NCBI RefSeq assembly: GCF_001640805.2
Contig: NC_066852.1
Location: 12,054,194 to 12,118,193, forward strand
Direction: 5' to 3'
Source of the DNA: Lates calcarifer
Lineage: Eukaryota; Chordata; Actinopteri; Centropomidae
Length of the DNA stretch: 64,000 nucleotides
The notes under the pieces were generated by a model, which was not told where the DNA came from, ran no database searches, and was given only the letters and a program-made list of their open reading frames with translations. How positions within the stretch are numbered: position 1 is the stretch's first letter; each line of letters begins with the position of its first letter. A program made the position numbers and the translations under genes. Of this stretch, positions 47,983-59,159 are shown one piece after another.

Positions 47983-48744
47983 ATGGACAGCTCCTCTGAT
48001 CCCCAGGTCATACAGAGGGTGAAAGTCTTTATCCCAAATCCAGGTTAGACACAGTTTCTCTTTCAAGCGATTCTTTCATCACTTTCCTGAAAAGCAGAAA
48101 CATATAGTGAGCTTTTCTTTCTCTATTCTGACCCAAATGGTCATCTGTTACTTTACTGGCCAATCAGATTTGAACAGTTTGACAAAGACAAAGCTACAAA
48201 AATAATTTTATTAAAGGCCCTACACACTCTCTCTACATTGCTGCATGGAGGCTAGTGGAACAGACAGGTTAACCTGCAGCTTTAATACTAAATAATGGCT
48301 GATCATTAATCATTTTTGTCAACAGTGAACATATTGGCATAATACAGTGTTGTAGGGATGAGTGCGTATGTCAGTGTGTCTATGATGTGTCACACATTTC
48401 TCTGAGGCTGTTCTCCCCAGATGGGACACATGGGATCACTTTAGACTTGATACAGGGTAAATTGGCCTGTTCAGTGTTTGCGCTCCAACTGCACTTGCTG
48501 CAGTGGACACCAGTGCAGTTGTGGTAAGAACAAATACGTCACTCGTATGCTCTAGATTACTTTGACCAGTGTCGGGATAAATCTGAATCATTTGCTGAAA
48601 TATTTAGATGTGGACTTCCTCCAGATGTCTCACCAGATCATTGAGATGAACCCTGACAGACATACTTTGGCCCCTGCACATTGCTGCGCAGCTCTGCCTG
48701 TGGCAGGGGCAGGTCCAAAGATCCCACTGACATGGCCTATGTGA
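47983..48744 (+). other. Candidate small gene or gene fragment
   Basis: Three open segments keep a common frame if joined: 47983-48043 (ATG, MDSSSDPQVIQRVKVFIPNP, donor CCAG/GTTAGA), 48421-48523 (after acceptor CTCCCCAG) and 48570-48744 (to a TGA), 112 residues. The first junction is good, but the second gap is only 46 bp, too short for an ordinary intron. An alternative donor is at 48456/48457. I recognise no family. It may be a real short gene, a pseudogene or chance. Confidence 0.25.
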
Positions 48745-48920
48745 TTAGATGCCTGTGTTTCTCAAGAGGGAGCAGCCCTAATCTCTTGCATGGCTGTTAA
48801 AAGTCAGAGGTTTCGCTTTCTCTGCTGTCCTTGCCTATACCAATATCCCATAGACTTCGGGGGGCGTGTCAGTCTCACACAGGCCATGTGTTTGGCCAGT
48901 TGGTCATGTGACGCCTCCCT

Positions 48921-48930
48921 AAAAAAAAAA

Positions 48931-48961
<31 letters not shown>

Positions 48962-48973
48962 CACACACACACA
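48921..48973. repeat. Poly-A followed by (CA)n microsatellite
   Basis: About 27 A followed by about 13 CA dinucleotides. The A run directly followed by a simple repeat resembles the tail of a retroposed sequence, but no retroposon body is recognisable upstream. Confidence 0.9.
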
Positions 48974-49799
48974 AAACAAGCACATTTGTATGCTTAAGTA
49001 TATGACAAGAAAATATTATTATCAAGATGGTACATAGACTTTGGATTCAACAGAGGACACTTCCACTCTCTCTCATTCAAATCGTTTTTTTTTTGTTTTT
49101 TTTTTTGTAGCCATTATGGATATTTTCCTTTGGCTTTCATTGAAATAACTGCTCATCCAGTCTAGATACAGTCCAAATAAAATGTTATACTAATATTCCT
49201 GTGAAGGCTTAGCCTACTTTGCGCCTGTGGTACTCAACATTGGGTTTATGGCGAGCTGATTTTATACTTAATAGTATTTTTATCCCCTGTTACATCACTG
49301 TACTGGTCCTATCATATTTTCACATATGACATGTTCTGCTTAGTTTTTTGTATCCTGGTAAAATTAAAACTGTCTCGTTTTATAGTTTTATTGTAATCAG
49401 GGACAAAAAAAGGTCTTCTACTTTATCAAGAATCCATCCGGACGTTGTAATGAGTCTACTGCTGAATCTTGGGCTAAACATGAGCTGCGAAAGGAAATTT
49501 CATAACAGCCTCTCGTAGTTGGACTCTAAGCCACCTCGGATGCTTTTTTTCCCTTCTGAAAACAACCACTGGTCTGCTCTCAGGAAGTACTGTATGAATA
49601 TTAATATGGATGCAAATGCACAGTGAGGATGCCCAGCGCTTGAACCAACACAGCGCGCTGATATCTGCGCATTTTTTTTTTTGTTTTGGCGTGTTTTTCT
49701 TTTTTTCCTCTCTGTCCAGGGGCTGAACTGAAAGCGTGTTTCTTTTGCCGAGGTCGCGTCGGAGGCTTTTTTTTTTTTAAACCACACAAGGATGGCGTT

Positions 49800-50168
49800 T
49801 TACCTGAGAGGAACATTTTGTAACGTCGCATTGAATTGCATCATGGTTTTCAATCAGATCTCACACCGGCCAGGCTACACCGAGCCGCGGTAGTAGAGTG
49901 TTGCTGTTTATCATAAAAATGGAAGACCTTTCACGTCAAGAAAAGGCGTCAGTCCGGTGATATGCGTCTGAATAGCTGATTTTTCATCTCCACGTCAATT
50001 GACACATCTGGGAAAGGATTTTTTCCCCTTTCCCTCCCGTCTATTTCAAGACAGCTGTGTCATCAACAACCGGCGTGGTTTTGTTGTTGTCTGATTTTTA
50101 CGAGCCTGGGCAACTGGATAGCGGCATAGTCTGCATCTGCGCCAGCCATAGGCTACCCAGTTACTAAG
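49800..50168 (+). promoter_or_regulatory. Probable 5' noncoding exon of a gene extending right
   Basis: Higher CpG content than its surroundings (for example CCGAGCCGCGG at about 49879-49889), several short upstream ATGs with early stops, and a strong donor ACTAAG/GTAGGT at 50168/50169. CpG-richer sequence continues to about 50930. This is the appearance of a first exon with an unmethylated promoter. No coding exon of the same gene could be identified before the window ends, so identity is unknown. Confidence 0.45.
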
Positions 50169-53100
50169 GTAGGTGTCACACCTTCATTAATATTGTGTTT
50201 TCCCTCATAAATCATCGCTTGAGCTGCTTACATCATCTAGCCCATATAGCCAGCTGTCATAGTGAAAATGCACTGTCTGCCTAATTAGCAGCAGAAAATA
50301 TGATGCTGTATTGCGGAGGAAGCGTCGGGCCTGGTGGCATTTTTACGCGTAAAATTCCAAGAAATACAGGGCTGACAGCGAGCCGCCGTGTGTTCTCAAG
50401 CTAAATGATTCAACCTTGAAGCCTCTCAGCCCCGTGTCGCTTAATATAAGGCCTGTGTTTTAGCCCCAAAACACAAAAGAGATGTAAAGATACGGCGAGA
50501 GCGCCGCGCAGTATAACCCCACAGCCCGTGTTTGAGTTCAGTCGTGACAAGCCCTTATAAATATTTCACCAAAAAACAAGCCTCCATCAGCTGACTGGTG
50601 ATGCTGGAGCATGCACGGCGTTATTAATCAAATGCCTACACCACAGCGGTGACAGCCGTGTCAGCGTTAGGGAGCCTTATTTCTGCAAGGCCACGATGGA
50701 AAACATCTGCATGTTTACGGATAATAAGAGGATAGCAGGGGTGCGTTTGTGCGTGCGTGTGAATGGGCGGTAGTTACTCTGATTGTGAAAATACGGGTGA
50801 TGTGTGGTGCGTGTGTGCGTGTGTGTGTTTGTGCGCAGCCAGGTGAGGATGTGTTGGCGCGTCTTGAAGGTGCGGGAGAGGCAGGCGTCTGGATGAGGGG
50901 AGCCACATCATTAGATGTTTTTAAAGGGAAAACCATCAAGTGATTAATACTTGATCAACTGCCGCAGTATCCGATCTTAGATCCTTTATAAGATGAACCA
51001 TAAGGGGTCGAAGGGATAGTGAATTCACGGTGAAATTAAGGTTAGTCAATAGTGCCCCCCCTTCCTCCAATCCCCCCTCTTTTTCCGGGCGTGACAGTCA
51101 CTCAAAACAAGCATCACTCCCACTGAGAGAGCTCCTATTCACCACCCCACCTAAGGCTTACAGGAATGTTAAAAAGACAGTTGTTATTAGGCTGTTCGAA
51201 TAAAAATATTTATTGTAGTTATTTCATAGGAAGCTGCATTTATCCGGCCATCTTTAATTGTCTTCCAATATTACTTGAATGAATCAGGGAAGGCTGCCTG
51301 ACTTGGTAGGAAATGTTATATCTACACTGAATAAACATTTTATTTTGACACAAGCAGCCATGTCACTCAGTCTGCTGTCTGTCCAAAACAAAAAAACAGA
51401 AAACAAAAATAGTATGAGTAATCAAAAGGATGAGGATTCAAAATGTCACAATAATAATACAGACCGTTCTGTTTGAATGTGGAAATACCATGTTGGTTTT
51501 TCTTCAGGGATGATTCACTGCCATGTTGGATACTTCACTATCTGCTTGAATTTGAAACTAATTACCGGCCAGCCTGGCTTGACCTTGGAGCTGAATATGA
51601 CCAAAACTAAAAGGAAAAAAAAAAGAAAACACATGATTTTAAATCATGTTTAGGCTTAACAGATACACATAAACAGGATCTGGTATGTGAGCGTCTCTTG
51701 TGCTGTTTGGTTTAAGCGCTCCTTGGTACAGATAGAGGAGAGTAGGGATGGGTGAGAGCAGCTGTGACTGTGGGGTCATTGAGTGCAGGCTGTGAGCCAC
51801 ACACACTGTGCGGTGTGTCTTGAATGCAGAGGGAAAAGCGGGGCGAACACAACTTGTCATTAACTATCATTGCTCGCCTGGTCAACTCAAATTCGGTTCA
51901 GAAATGTGATTAAAATGGGGAAACCATAGGTGTATATGGCAGCTCAGTCAGTTTGTGCAGTGTGGAAATAAATTGAATATGTCTCATTGGAGCCCTTTTA
52001 GTCCTTGAGGATTTATCCTGCTCAATCAGAAGGTCGAGCTTTTAAAATATATGAAAAATAACCACAGACTTTGGTTACGGAGAAGTGAAATTGGGCAATG
52101 CTCATGTTTGTGATGTATTGACAGAGAGAATGAAAATAAAGTCACCAGTGTTTTCAATAAAGGAGAAAGGATAGAGCTTTCCTCTATGATGTGAATGATT
52201 CAGTTGCTCTAACTGGCTGTGTGCTTCCAGAAGGGACGGAAAATGGAGTTTGATTGAATACACAAATATACAGGACCCAGAGAGGGCGAGGGAAAGCCCA
52301 TGCATGGTCAGAGAGGAGAGGGACGGATGGGGATGGGGGACAGGGAGTGAGGGGACTGACGGATGTGAGACAGAAGTGGCAGATGCTGACATTTTAAGCC
52401 CATTTCTCTAGTCGAGTGGATACCCCTGTCTGGATGAGCAGTAATGGATTTTTTAAATTTATTTATTTATTTTTTCATAGCTGTGGGTTTCCTGGAGCAC
52501 CCAAACAGATTGTTTCCCTAGAATTTGAGCAGTGGCAGGTCAATAGGTTGTTAAATGTAATATGAATGGATACTACTGGCCAGTTGTGAAGGTATTTCAA
52601 AATCAATACTGCTGTAGTTTTGTTTAGCTGGCTTTGGTGTGCAGCGTTATGTTTTGTTTTTTTAAGAGGAGAACAGGCGCCTCTTCCATCTGTGGTTTCA
52701 CCATCTTGATTCTCTCAGCTTTGTCAGAGACACATCAGAAATGATGGTGGAAGAGTGTTTGTGCTGCAGCATGTGAGCTATGTGAGTGACTGCTGTCAGA
52801 TGAAAAATTAAGGATTTATAAACTGTGCCTCTGTGTTTGTGGATATTCACTTTTCAACTGGCATCACAGTGGTGGGATTCCAGGTTAGATTGTCTGAGAA
52901 TTATTTCACTGTTTACTCTGCAGAGTAGAGATGACTGATTTTACCTGAGAGGCAGTTAAAAGTTTGCCCCTAGTGGTTTAAGATTGAATCCTGCCACAGT
53001 TTTCATTCGTATCACTCTGTTTTACCTCCCCCACTACTTACATGCTGAGTAAATAACATTTGAGTCAAAGTGATTAAACAGCCCACTAGAGCTGAAACGA

Positions 53101-53440
53101 TTAGTCAGTTAGCTGAATAATAATTTTGGTCATTTTTTGTGCTAAAATAGTGAAAAATGCTACGGTTTGTCATCTTCCAGCTTCTTAGATGGGAGAATTT
53201 CCTGCTTCTCTTTGTAAAATGAATAACTTTGGTTTTTGGACTTCCAGTGAGACAAAAAACATTTAAAGACGTCATTATTGCCTCTTGAAGTTGTGATGTG
53301 TGTGGCATTTTTTCACTAGTTATTGACATTTCATAAACCAAACTTAAAAATGAATCAAAAATGGCAGACTTATCAATAATGAAAATAACTGTAAGGTTGA
53401 GTGCCATGACATTTATACTATATTTTTTTAGGCATTTAGA
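50169..53440. other. Probable intronic or intergenic sequence
   Basis: No exon is supported. Open frames at 50715-50943 on both strands lie in GC-rich, GTGT-rich promoter-side sequence and are accidental. The open frame at 52102-52392 (minus) shows no domain. Confidence 0.4.
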
Positions 53441-53443
53441 TGT

Positions 53444-53870
53444 TTGGATTGTTTAGATTCTTATCCCTCAGCCAGTACTTTCAGTCCCAAATTCATTCTG
53501 CTGCAAGACGACAACTCCAGACATACAGCTAGAGTCACAAAGAACTATCTAAAGCAACACGAAGAACTAGGAGTCCTGAAGCAGATGGTCTGGCCCCCAC
53601 AGAGCCTTGATCTCAACATCATGGAGTCAGTCTGGGATTACATGAGGAGGCAGAAGACACGGAGACAGACTAAATCCACAGATGAACTGTGGCAAATTCT
53701 CTAAGATGCTTGGAACGTCGTACCTACCAAGTGCCTTAAAAAACTGTGTGTGTGAGGAGAGTGTACTGAGGAGAACTGGTGCTGTTTTAACAGTAATCAT
53801 ACCAAATATTTATTTAATTTAGTTTTTTTCTGTTTACTGCACTTTTTATATAGTTTACTGACACATTTAA
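53444..53870 (+). mobile_element. Tc1-like transposase 3' fragment
   Basis: An open piece of 86 residues matches the C-terminal catalytic part of a Tc1 transposase: a DDN...HTARVT segment, then WPPQSLDLNIMESVWD, where the family has WPxxSPDLNPIExxWD, so the third catalytic Glu (in IMES) is retained but the first Asp is absent. After the stop, sequence to about 53870 resembles the Tc1 3' noncoding end. The 5' two thirds and the left terminus are missing. Different Tc1 lineage from the copy at 7.1-8.1 kb. Confidence 0.88.
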
Positions 53871-56800
53871 GCATTTAATCCAGCATTTAATGCATATTCA
53901 CAACACTGGGAGACTTGCAAGGCTGGATCCTACACTTCCCATAATGCACCTCAGTACTGTCTCTTTAGACACACTTCCTTGTAAACTCCATGCAGTTTGT
54001 AACACAGGCTGTTCCTAGGTTAAGAATATGTAATGTCCAAGATTAAGCTCAGATAGTGTCAGACCTGACAAAACCTCTGAAAAAGCCACAGGTGACATCA
54101 TACATTTGTTTTCACAGACTGAAAAACCATGGAAATTGAGTGCCCCGTTAATCTTAAACCTTCTGTCACAAATGTAGGTCAAATTGATTTAATCACCCAA
54201 ACTACCCTTTTGTATTGTTTTTGTGCTGTCAACTAACAGAAATTCATCCTAATGCAGTATTTAATCAAATTATCTACAACATTGCTGATTGTATTTCAGA
54301 TTAATATCATGACTTCCCGTCAACTTGTTTTTCTTGTGGATCAAATCAACTTTTTCATGCCCTTGAGACAGTCACAGTGTCGTGTTATTAACAGGTGTAA
54401 AGGTAAAGGTTCTCTCTGGTGGTGTCTTGATTAAAGGGCAAGGCCATTTACCAGCAAATCCAGTCTTGGACATTGTTAGATGTCATCCTCCTTTATCTTC
54501 TGTCCCTCCTGGCTCTTTACTCATACTGTCCAGTAAATAGAGGGGAAAAAAAACAATTCAATCCCATTAGACTTTTTCAGCTGTGTCTCCCACTCTAAAT
54601 TCCTTCTCTCTAAATAGATATCATAGAGGCATACAGATTGCCCACTCTACTTTGAAAATGATTGCCATTTTTGTCTCATGGCTTTCTGTTTTTTTTTCCT
54701 GTCATGCATGGTGGAAAAAAAAAAATGTCAAAATTTAAATGGGCCGTCAGCCCCTGCACCCACTGAGGGGAGAAAGGAAGAGGAGGAATGACTTTGCTCT
54801 ACAAATGACCACTGACTCCAGGATTGCTTTATTTTGTGAAGCTTCCACATTGCAGCCACGTTGCTGGATGTTGTTGGCTCGCTGGGTGCTCCTCACTTTA
54901 AAAGGTCATGCATGCGTGTCCCTTGTCTGACCGGAGGATGTCTAGGATGTATGTGGCCAAATCAGCCAGGGAAAATTCAAATTAAATATTCCCTTTAAAT
55001 GCTTTCATTCTGGACAGTAAGCATCTTACAGCATTCAGTCTTCACTGCAGTGTGTAGTCAAGAGTAATGATGTGTGGTAATGATTTCCTTGAGGCAACTC
55101 ATCTTTGTTCATTTCCTTTCTGTTTTCTTCTCATTAAACCTTTCAAAGTCATTTGCATGGTACCATGCAAAATAAACAAAGTTAGGAGCCAAAAGTTCCA
55201 TCTCTTGTTGGCACAGAGGTGCCAGTTTCAAGCCATGTTAATCACTACGTATTTATTTCTATCTATGTCGTATCTCCCACATGGAAAAATGTGAATATAT
55301 TTGGGATGGAAAACAAATATATTTACATATGTTTATGTGCTATTTATCATTTTTATCCTCAAGAAACCCCTAGGAAAGTCATGTCAGTGTCATTATGTGA
55401 GAAAAATAATTTGCAAACATGGAATCACAAGAGGGGGACAACGTAGTTCAATTTTGAATTCCATATGTTTAGGCATGCGTAAATGGACATGAAAGTGGTC
55501 CAGACTCTTGTGTTAATGTCCCTATTCTCATTAATGTGCTACATTCATGCTAAAGACCTTCAAAAGACCTTGAAAATGTTCAGTAAATCATTAGAAGGCA
55601 GTAACATGATAGTCATGGCAGCAAGTTGTAAACAGTGAGTATATTGTAAGTATATTATATTCCACAAACAATGCTGTCCTTATTTGTCACTGTGTCATGT
55701 GAACACATGAATCTGAAACTGATGTGGAGCATCAAACAGTGGTAATTCATCGCTTGCGATATCCCTAAAGGTCACAGTAAACCAGCAAAAACTCCGGGTT
55801 CAGCAGCAATGTGTGAAATAGGTGCCTGTACACAGTGACTTCAGAAATGCAAATCTGAACTGCAGGATGTCTTAAGTACGTGTTGTAAATGTCAGAGCAA
55901 TCTTCATTTGTGCTGAAAAGAACCCCAGCTGCTTGGCTAGGTGGCAGCAAAGGGAAATCCAGCTCCAAATTTTACCCAGTGGTTCCAAGTACAAACGTTT
56001 TAAGAAGCACCAAGACTCAGGTTGTGTGGGCCAAACCTACTGTACTCATGTAGATCAGAGAGTTTTTATATGGCATCCCTTGTATAGACCCAGCTATCCA
56101 ATTTCTGATTAGCAGATATCTTAATAGCATTTTATTATTAGATAGCCCTGTAATAAGTTTCAGTATTGGGCAAATTAAGCTGAAAATCTGACTGATAACT
56201 TTGAAATTGCCATTTTTCTACACAATTATAATCAAATTAGCAATGTCATTCCAGAGCAGTGTGTGCTGAGAACAGGACATTGGTGCATCAAAAACAGTTA
56301 CACGGTTGCAGCTGTTACAGCAAAGGTGAAACCATATAAAGCCTGCACAAGTGTTAGACTCTCACTTCTGGATGGGAGCCACTTGGGCCAAAGCAAGTCA
56401 CTAGACTACACCACTGCAAATAATCTTGTTTAAGTTAGTGCTGTGTTTTTTTTTCCATCTGCTATTTTGTCCATGTGTTGCACCTATAACCAAAGAGCAG
56501 AAAAATAAGAAAACACTGTCTGAATCAGACACCCTCTGGTGTGTAATCTGCTATCATCCGCCATTTGCCCCAGTTAGTGCCTTTTCATTTCTTCACTGTC
56601 GGCGCAGTGAACAGCGGGAATGACAGGAGTAGGAATTGCTTAAGTGAGACCCTGAACTGAAAACCTGCCAATCACACCTGTAAGGCCAATGAATCTAAAC
56701 ATTTTACCACTTCTCTTGCATCTCAGCAGTGCAGACTGTTAAAATGCTCTTAGCTGTCTGACTCGCTGATTTTCAACAACTCTCAAAAGTGCCTCATGTG

Positions 56801-57163
56801 ATTTTTATTCACATATTAAAAAAAACCTTTAGAGGTGGCAGTGTGAATTCTTTACCAGCAATTAGAGTTGTCACACAAACTCTTTATGCTATTGAAATGT
56901 CTTAACAGAATCTCTTCTCTGACTTACTGACATGCTGGTGAACACTGTGGAGTACAAATATCCAGGCCAAAAGAGACATGATCTGTATGTAATGAGATGA
57001 ATGAGTGGGAGATCTGTGTGTGGGCATGTGTGTGTGTGTGTGCTTATCCTGTGCAACCTACGCTATGACTCGCTAATCGGGGGATTTTGAGCACAAGGAG
57101 TAGGATGATTCAAATGTTGGAAGACCACTTGTGGCCTACCTGGCTTTGCAGATCACACCAACG

Positions 57164-57187
57164 CTGCTGCTGCTGCTGCTGCTGCTG
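57164..57187. repeat. (CTG)8 trinucleotide repeat
   Basis: Eight uninterrupted CTG units in non-coding sequence. Confidence 0.95.
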
Positions 57188-58525
57188 GTTCATCAGCAGG
57201 TTTATTGTAACAATATCAGTTCTGATATTTTCTTCTGAGTGGTAATGTTTTGATTTGATTTGTCTTTCCATAATTAGTGAGTTGTCCATTTTTCATTTCT
57301 AATCCCGAGGCTTTCTAAGGCAATTCAAAGCAGTAAGCTGCTGTGAGGCAAATCATATGTCTAGTTTACAGTGATGTTCAGCTGATCCTTGTTTTACTTT
57401 GGGCTATTGGGCCTCACTTAATTTGTTGCTGAATAGTTTATGAGGTTTGTCATGTAGGGGCAGGGACAACCTACAGCGCTGGAGGCGATGATGTTTTTAG
57501 CTTTTTAATAGGTGAAAATACTCTGGAATTACAATCAGTAGTGTGTAAGTGGATGTAGTTAAATCTGGCTGCCCTGGATCATAAAACAGGTTCAGCTTTA
57601 GTTCATATAGTCCACAGCGTTTGTGTAGCATGGTCAGAGGACACAAGATTTCTCACTCCTACCTCTTTTCAAGATAAGTTATGTAAAAATAAATACTTAA
57701 AATAAGTCTTTAAACTGAACAAACTAACAGGGGGGCAGGAAATATTGCTGGCTAATCCACATCTAAAATAAGTCAGATCCTGGGTAGAGAGGGATACTGA
57801 TTCAGTGAAGCGTGTGCAGCTGTGGAGTGGAGCCCCCCCACCCCACATCCCCCGTGCACGAGCGCGAGCATGGAGGGGTTTTTCAATCCTCGCTCTCCTC
57901 CCTGCAGCGCTATACCTCACAGTCTGGGTTTCAGCTGCCAAATACTAAAGATCAAACAAAATAGAGACTTAATATGACGGACTAGCTCAGAGAGTTTACA
58001 TATGCGCTGTGCTGAATAATGTTTTTAAAAGACACAGTATTTTGAGGGGAACCCTGCAGAGACATTTGAACACATTGATTTTGCACTCTTTCGTCATACC
58101 ACATCCAGTGGCGTGACGCTGGCGTCTGCCCAGGGTGCTCTGTTATTCTGTGTTATGATGTGGTATTTCCACAACATTTTGAACCCTTATGTGTGCGATA
58201 GAGAAGGTAAACAACTCAGACTGAATGGAAATGAGGCCAGTGTTGTATAAGGGCTTGTGGATCTGTAAGCTGGTAAGTGTCCATGTATGCTAAGTGCAAT
58301 GGGTCACCTTGGTTACTGCAGATTCCAGCAGAAGATGATGAAGGCAAGGGCAAGCTGAGGTGGGAAATGGGGATTGGGAGGTCATTCACTGGCCGCCTCT
58401 TTTAGACCAGAGAGAGACCGGTCTTCTTTTTATATATGTTTTTTGCAGGTTGCACTTTGTAACTGCAGCTTTTGACATTTTGAGCTATTCATGATTCACA
58501 CAGAATGAATATGTTTGTTTATGCG

Positions 58526-58552
58526 CACACACACACACACACACGCACACCG
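58526..58552. repeat. (CA)n microsatellite
   Basis: About ten CA units with one G interruption. Confidence 0.85.
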
Positions 58553-58939
58553 ACAATAATAGATTCATTTGTTGACGGAAAAGGTGCGTAGTTGAGACAA
58601 ACATTGTTGTGGCTCAAGGCTGTGTCCTGGTAGCACGGGGCTGGAGGGAACAGGGAAAGCTTTTTTTGTAGGATATTTTTGGTTGCAGTCCATGAAAGAT
58701 TTAGTGGTCACTCAGTTTGTACAACGCTGAGGAGGAGAATCCAAAGTGTGCAAAGTGTCCTGTACATGCATATTTAAAATTAGTATATTTTGGTTTTTGA
58801 CCTCCAACTTTATGTTACCTTGTTTTTTTAAAAAAAGAATGATGCAGCTTGCTATTAACATTTCATATAGTCCACGTGACCATACTTATAAAATACTGAG
58901 GTTTTTTTGTTTTTTTTTTGTTTGTTTTTTTTATTTCAT

Positions 58940-59150
58940 GCCCAAAACATGAGAAAGAGGTCAAAAGAAAAATTCAGCAAAATTCCTCTACGCCTCTCAT
59001 GTGCCTTCCACCCCCTGGCCTGGAGTGATACATCAGCCTCTACATCTTCCTCCTCCTCCTCCTCCTCCTGTCCATTCTCATCAGCCACAGGCATTTCACT
59101 GCACAATGCAATATTGTGGAGCATTCAGCGCACACCAGCAGTACATAGTG
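58940..59150 (-). mobile_element. PIF/Harbinger transposase C-terminal fragment
   Basis: On the minus strand from 59124 the frame begins MLHNIALCSEMPVAD, followed by a Glu run (from a CCT repeat) and a short tail. The LHNIAL segment is characteristic of the end of PIF/Harbinger-type nuclease proteins (HARBI1 family). Upstream the frame is shifted, and the catalytic DDE part is not present. A decayed fossil. Confidence 0.7.
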
Positions 59151-59159
59151 CAAGTTGAG

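Larger units (their letters stand above)
53871..58930. other. Probable intronic or intergenic sequence
   Basis: No exon or RNA gene is supported. It contains microsatellites, including (CTG)8 at 57164-57187 and a (TG)n near 57027-57042. The open frame at 57669-57941 (minus) has no domain and is Arg-rich by composition only. Confidence 0.4.

Noticed and set aside
49500..49831. Lys-rich minus-strand open frames with poly-T sources
   Set aside because: Created by T homopolymers read on the other strand; no conserved feature.
57669..57941. Arg-rich minus-strand open frame
   Set aside because: No domain, no splice context, low-complexity composition.
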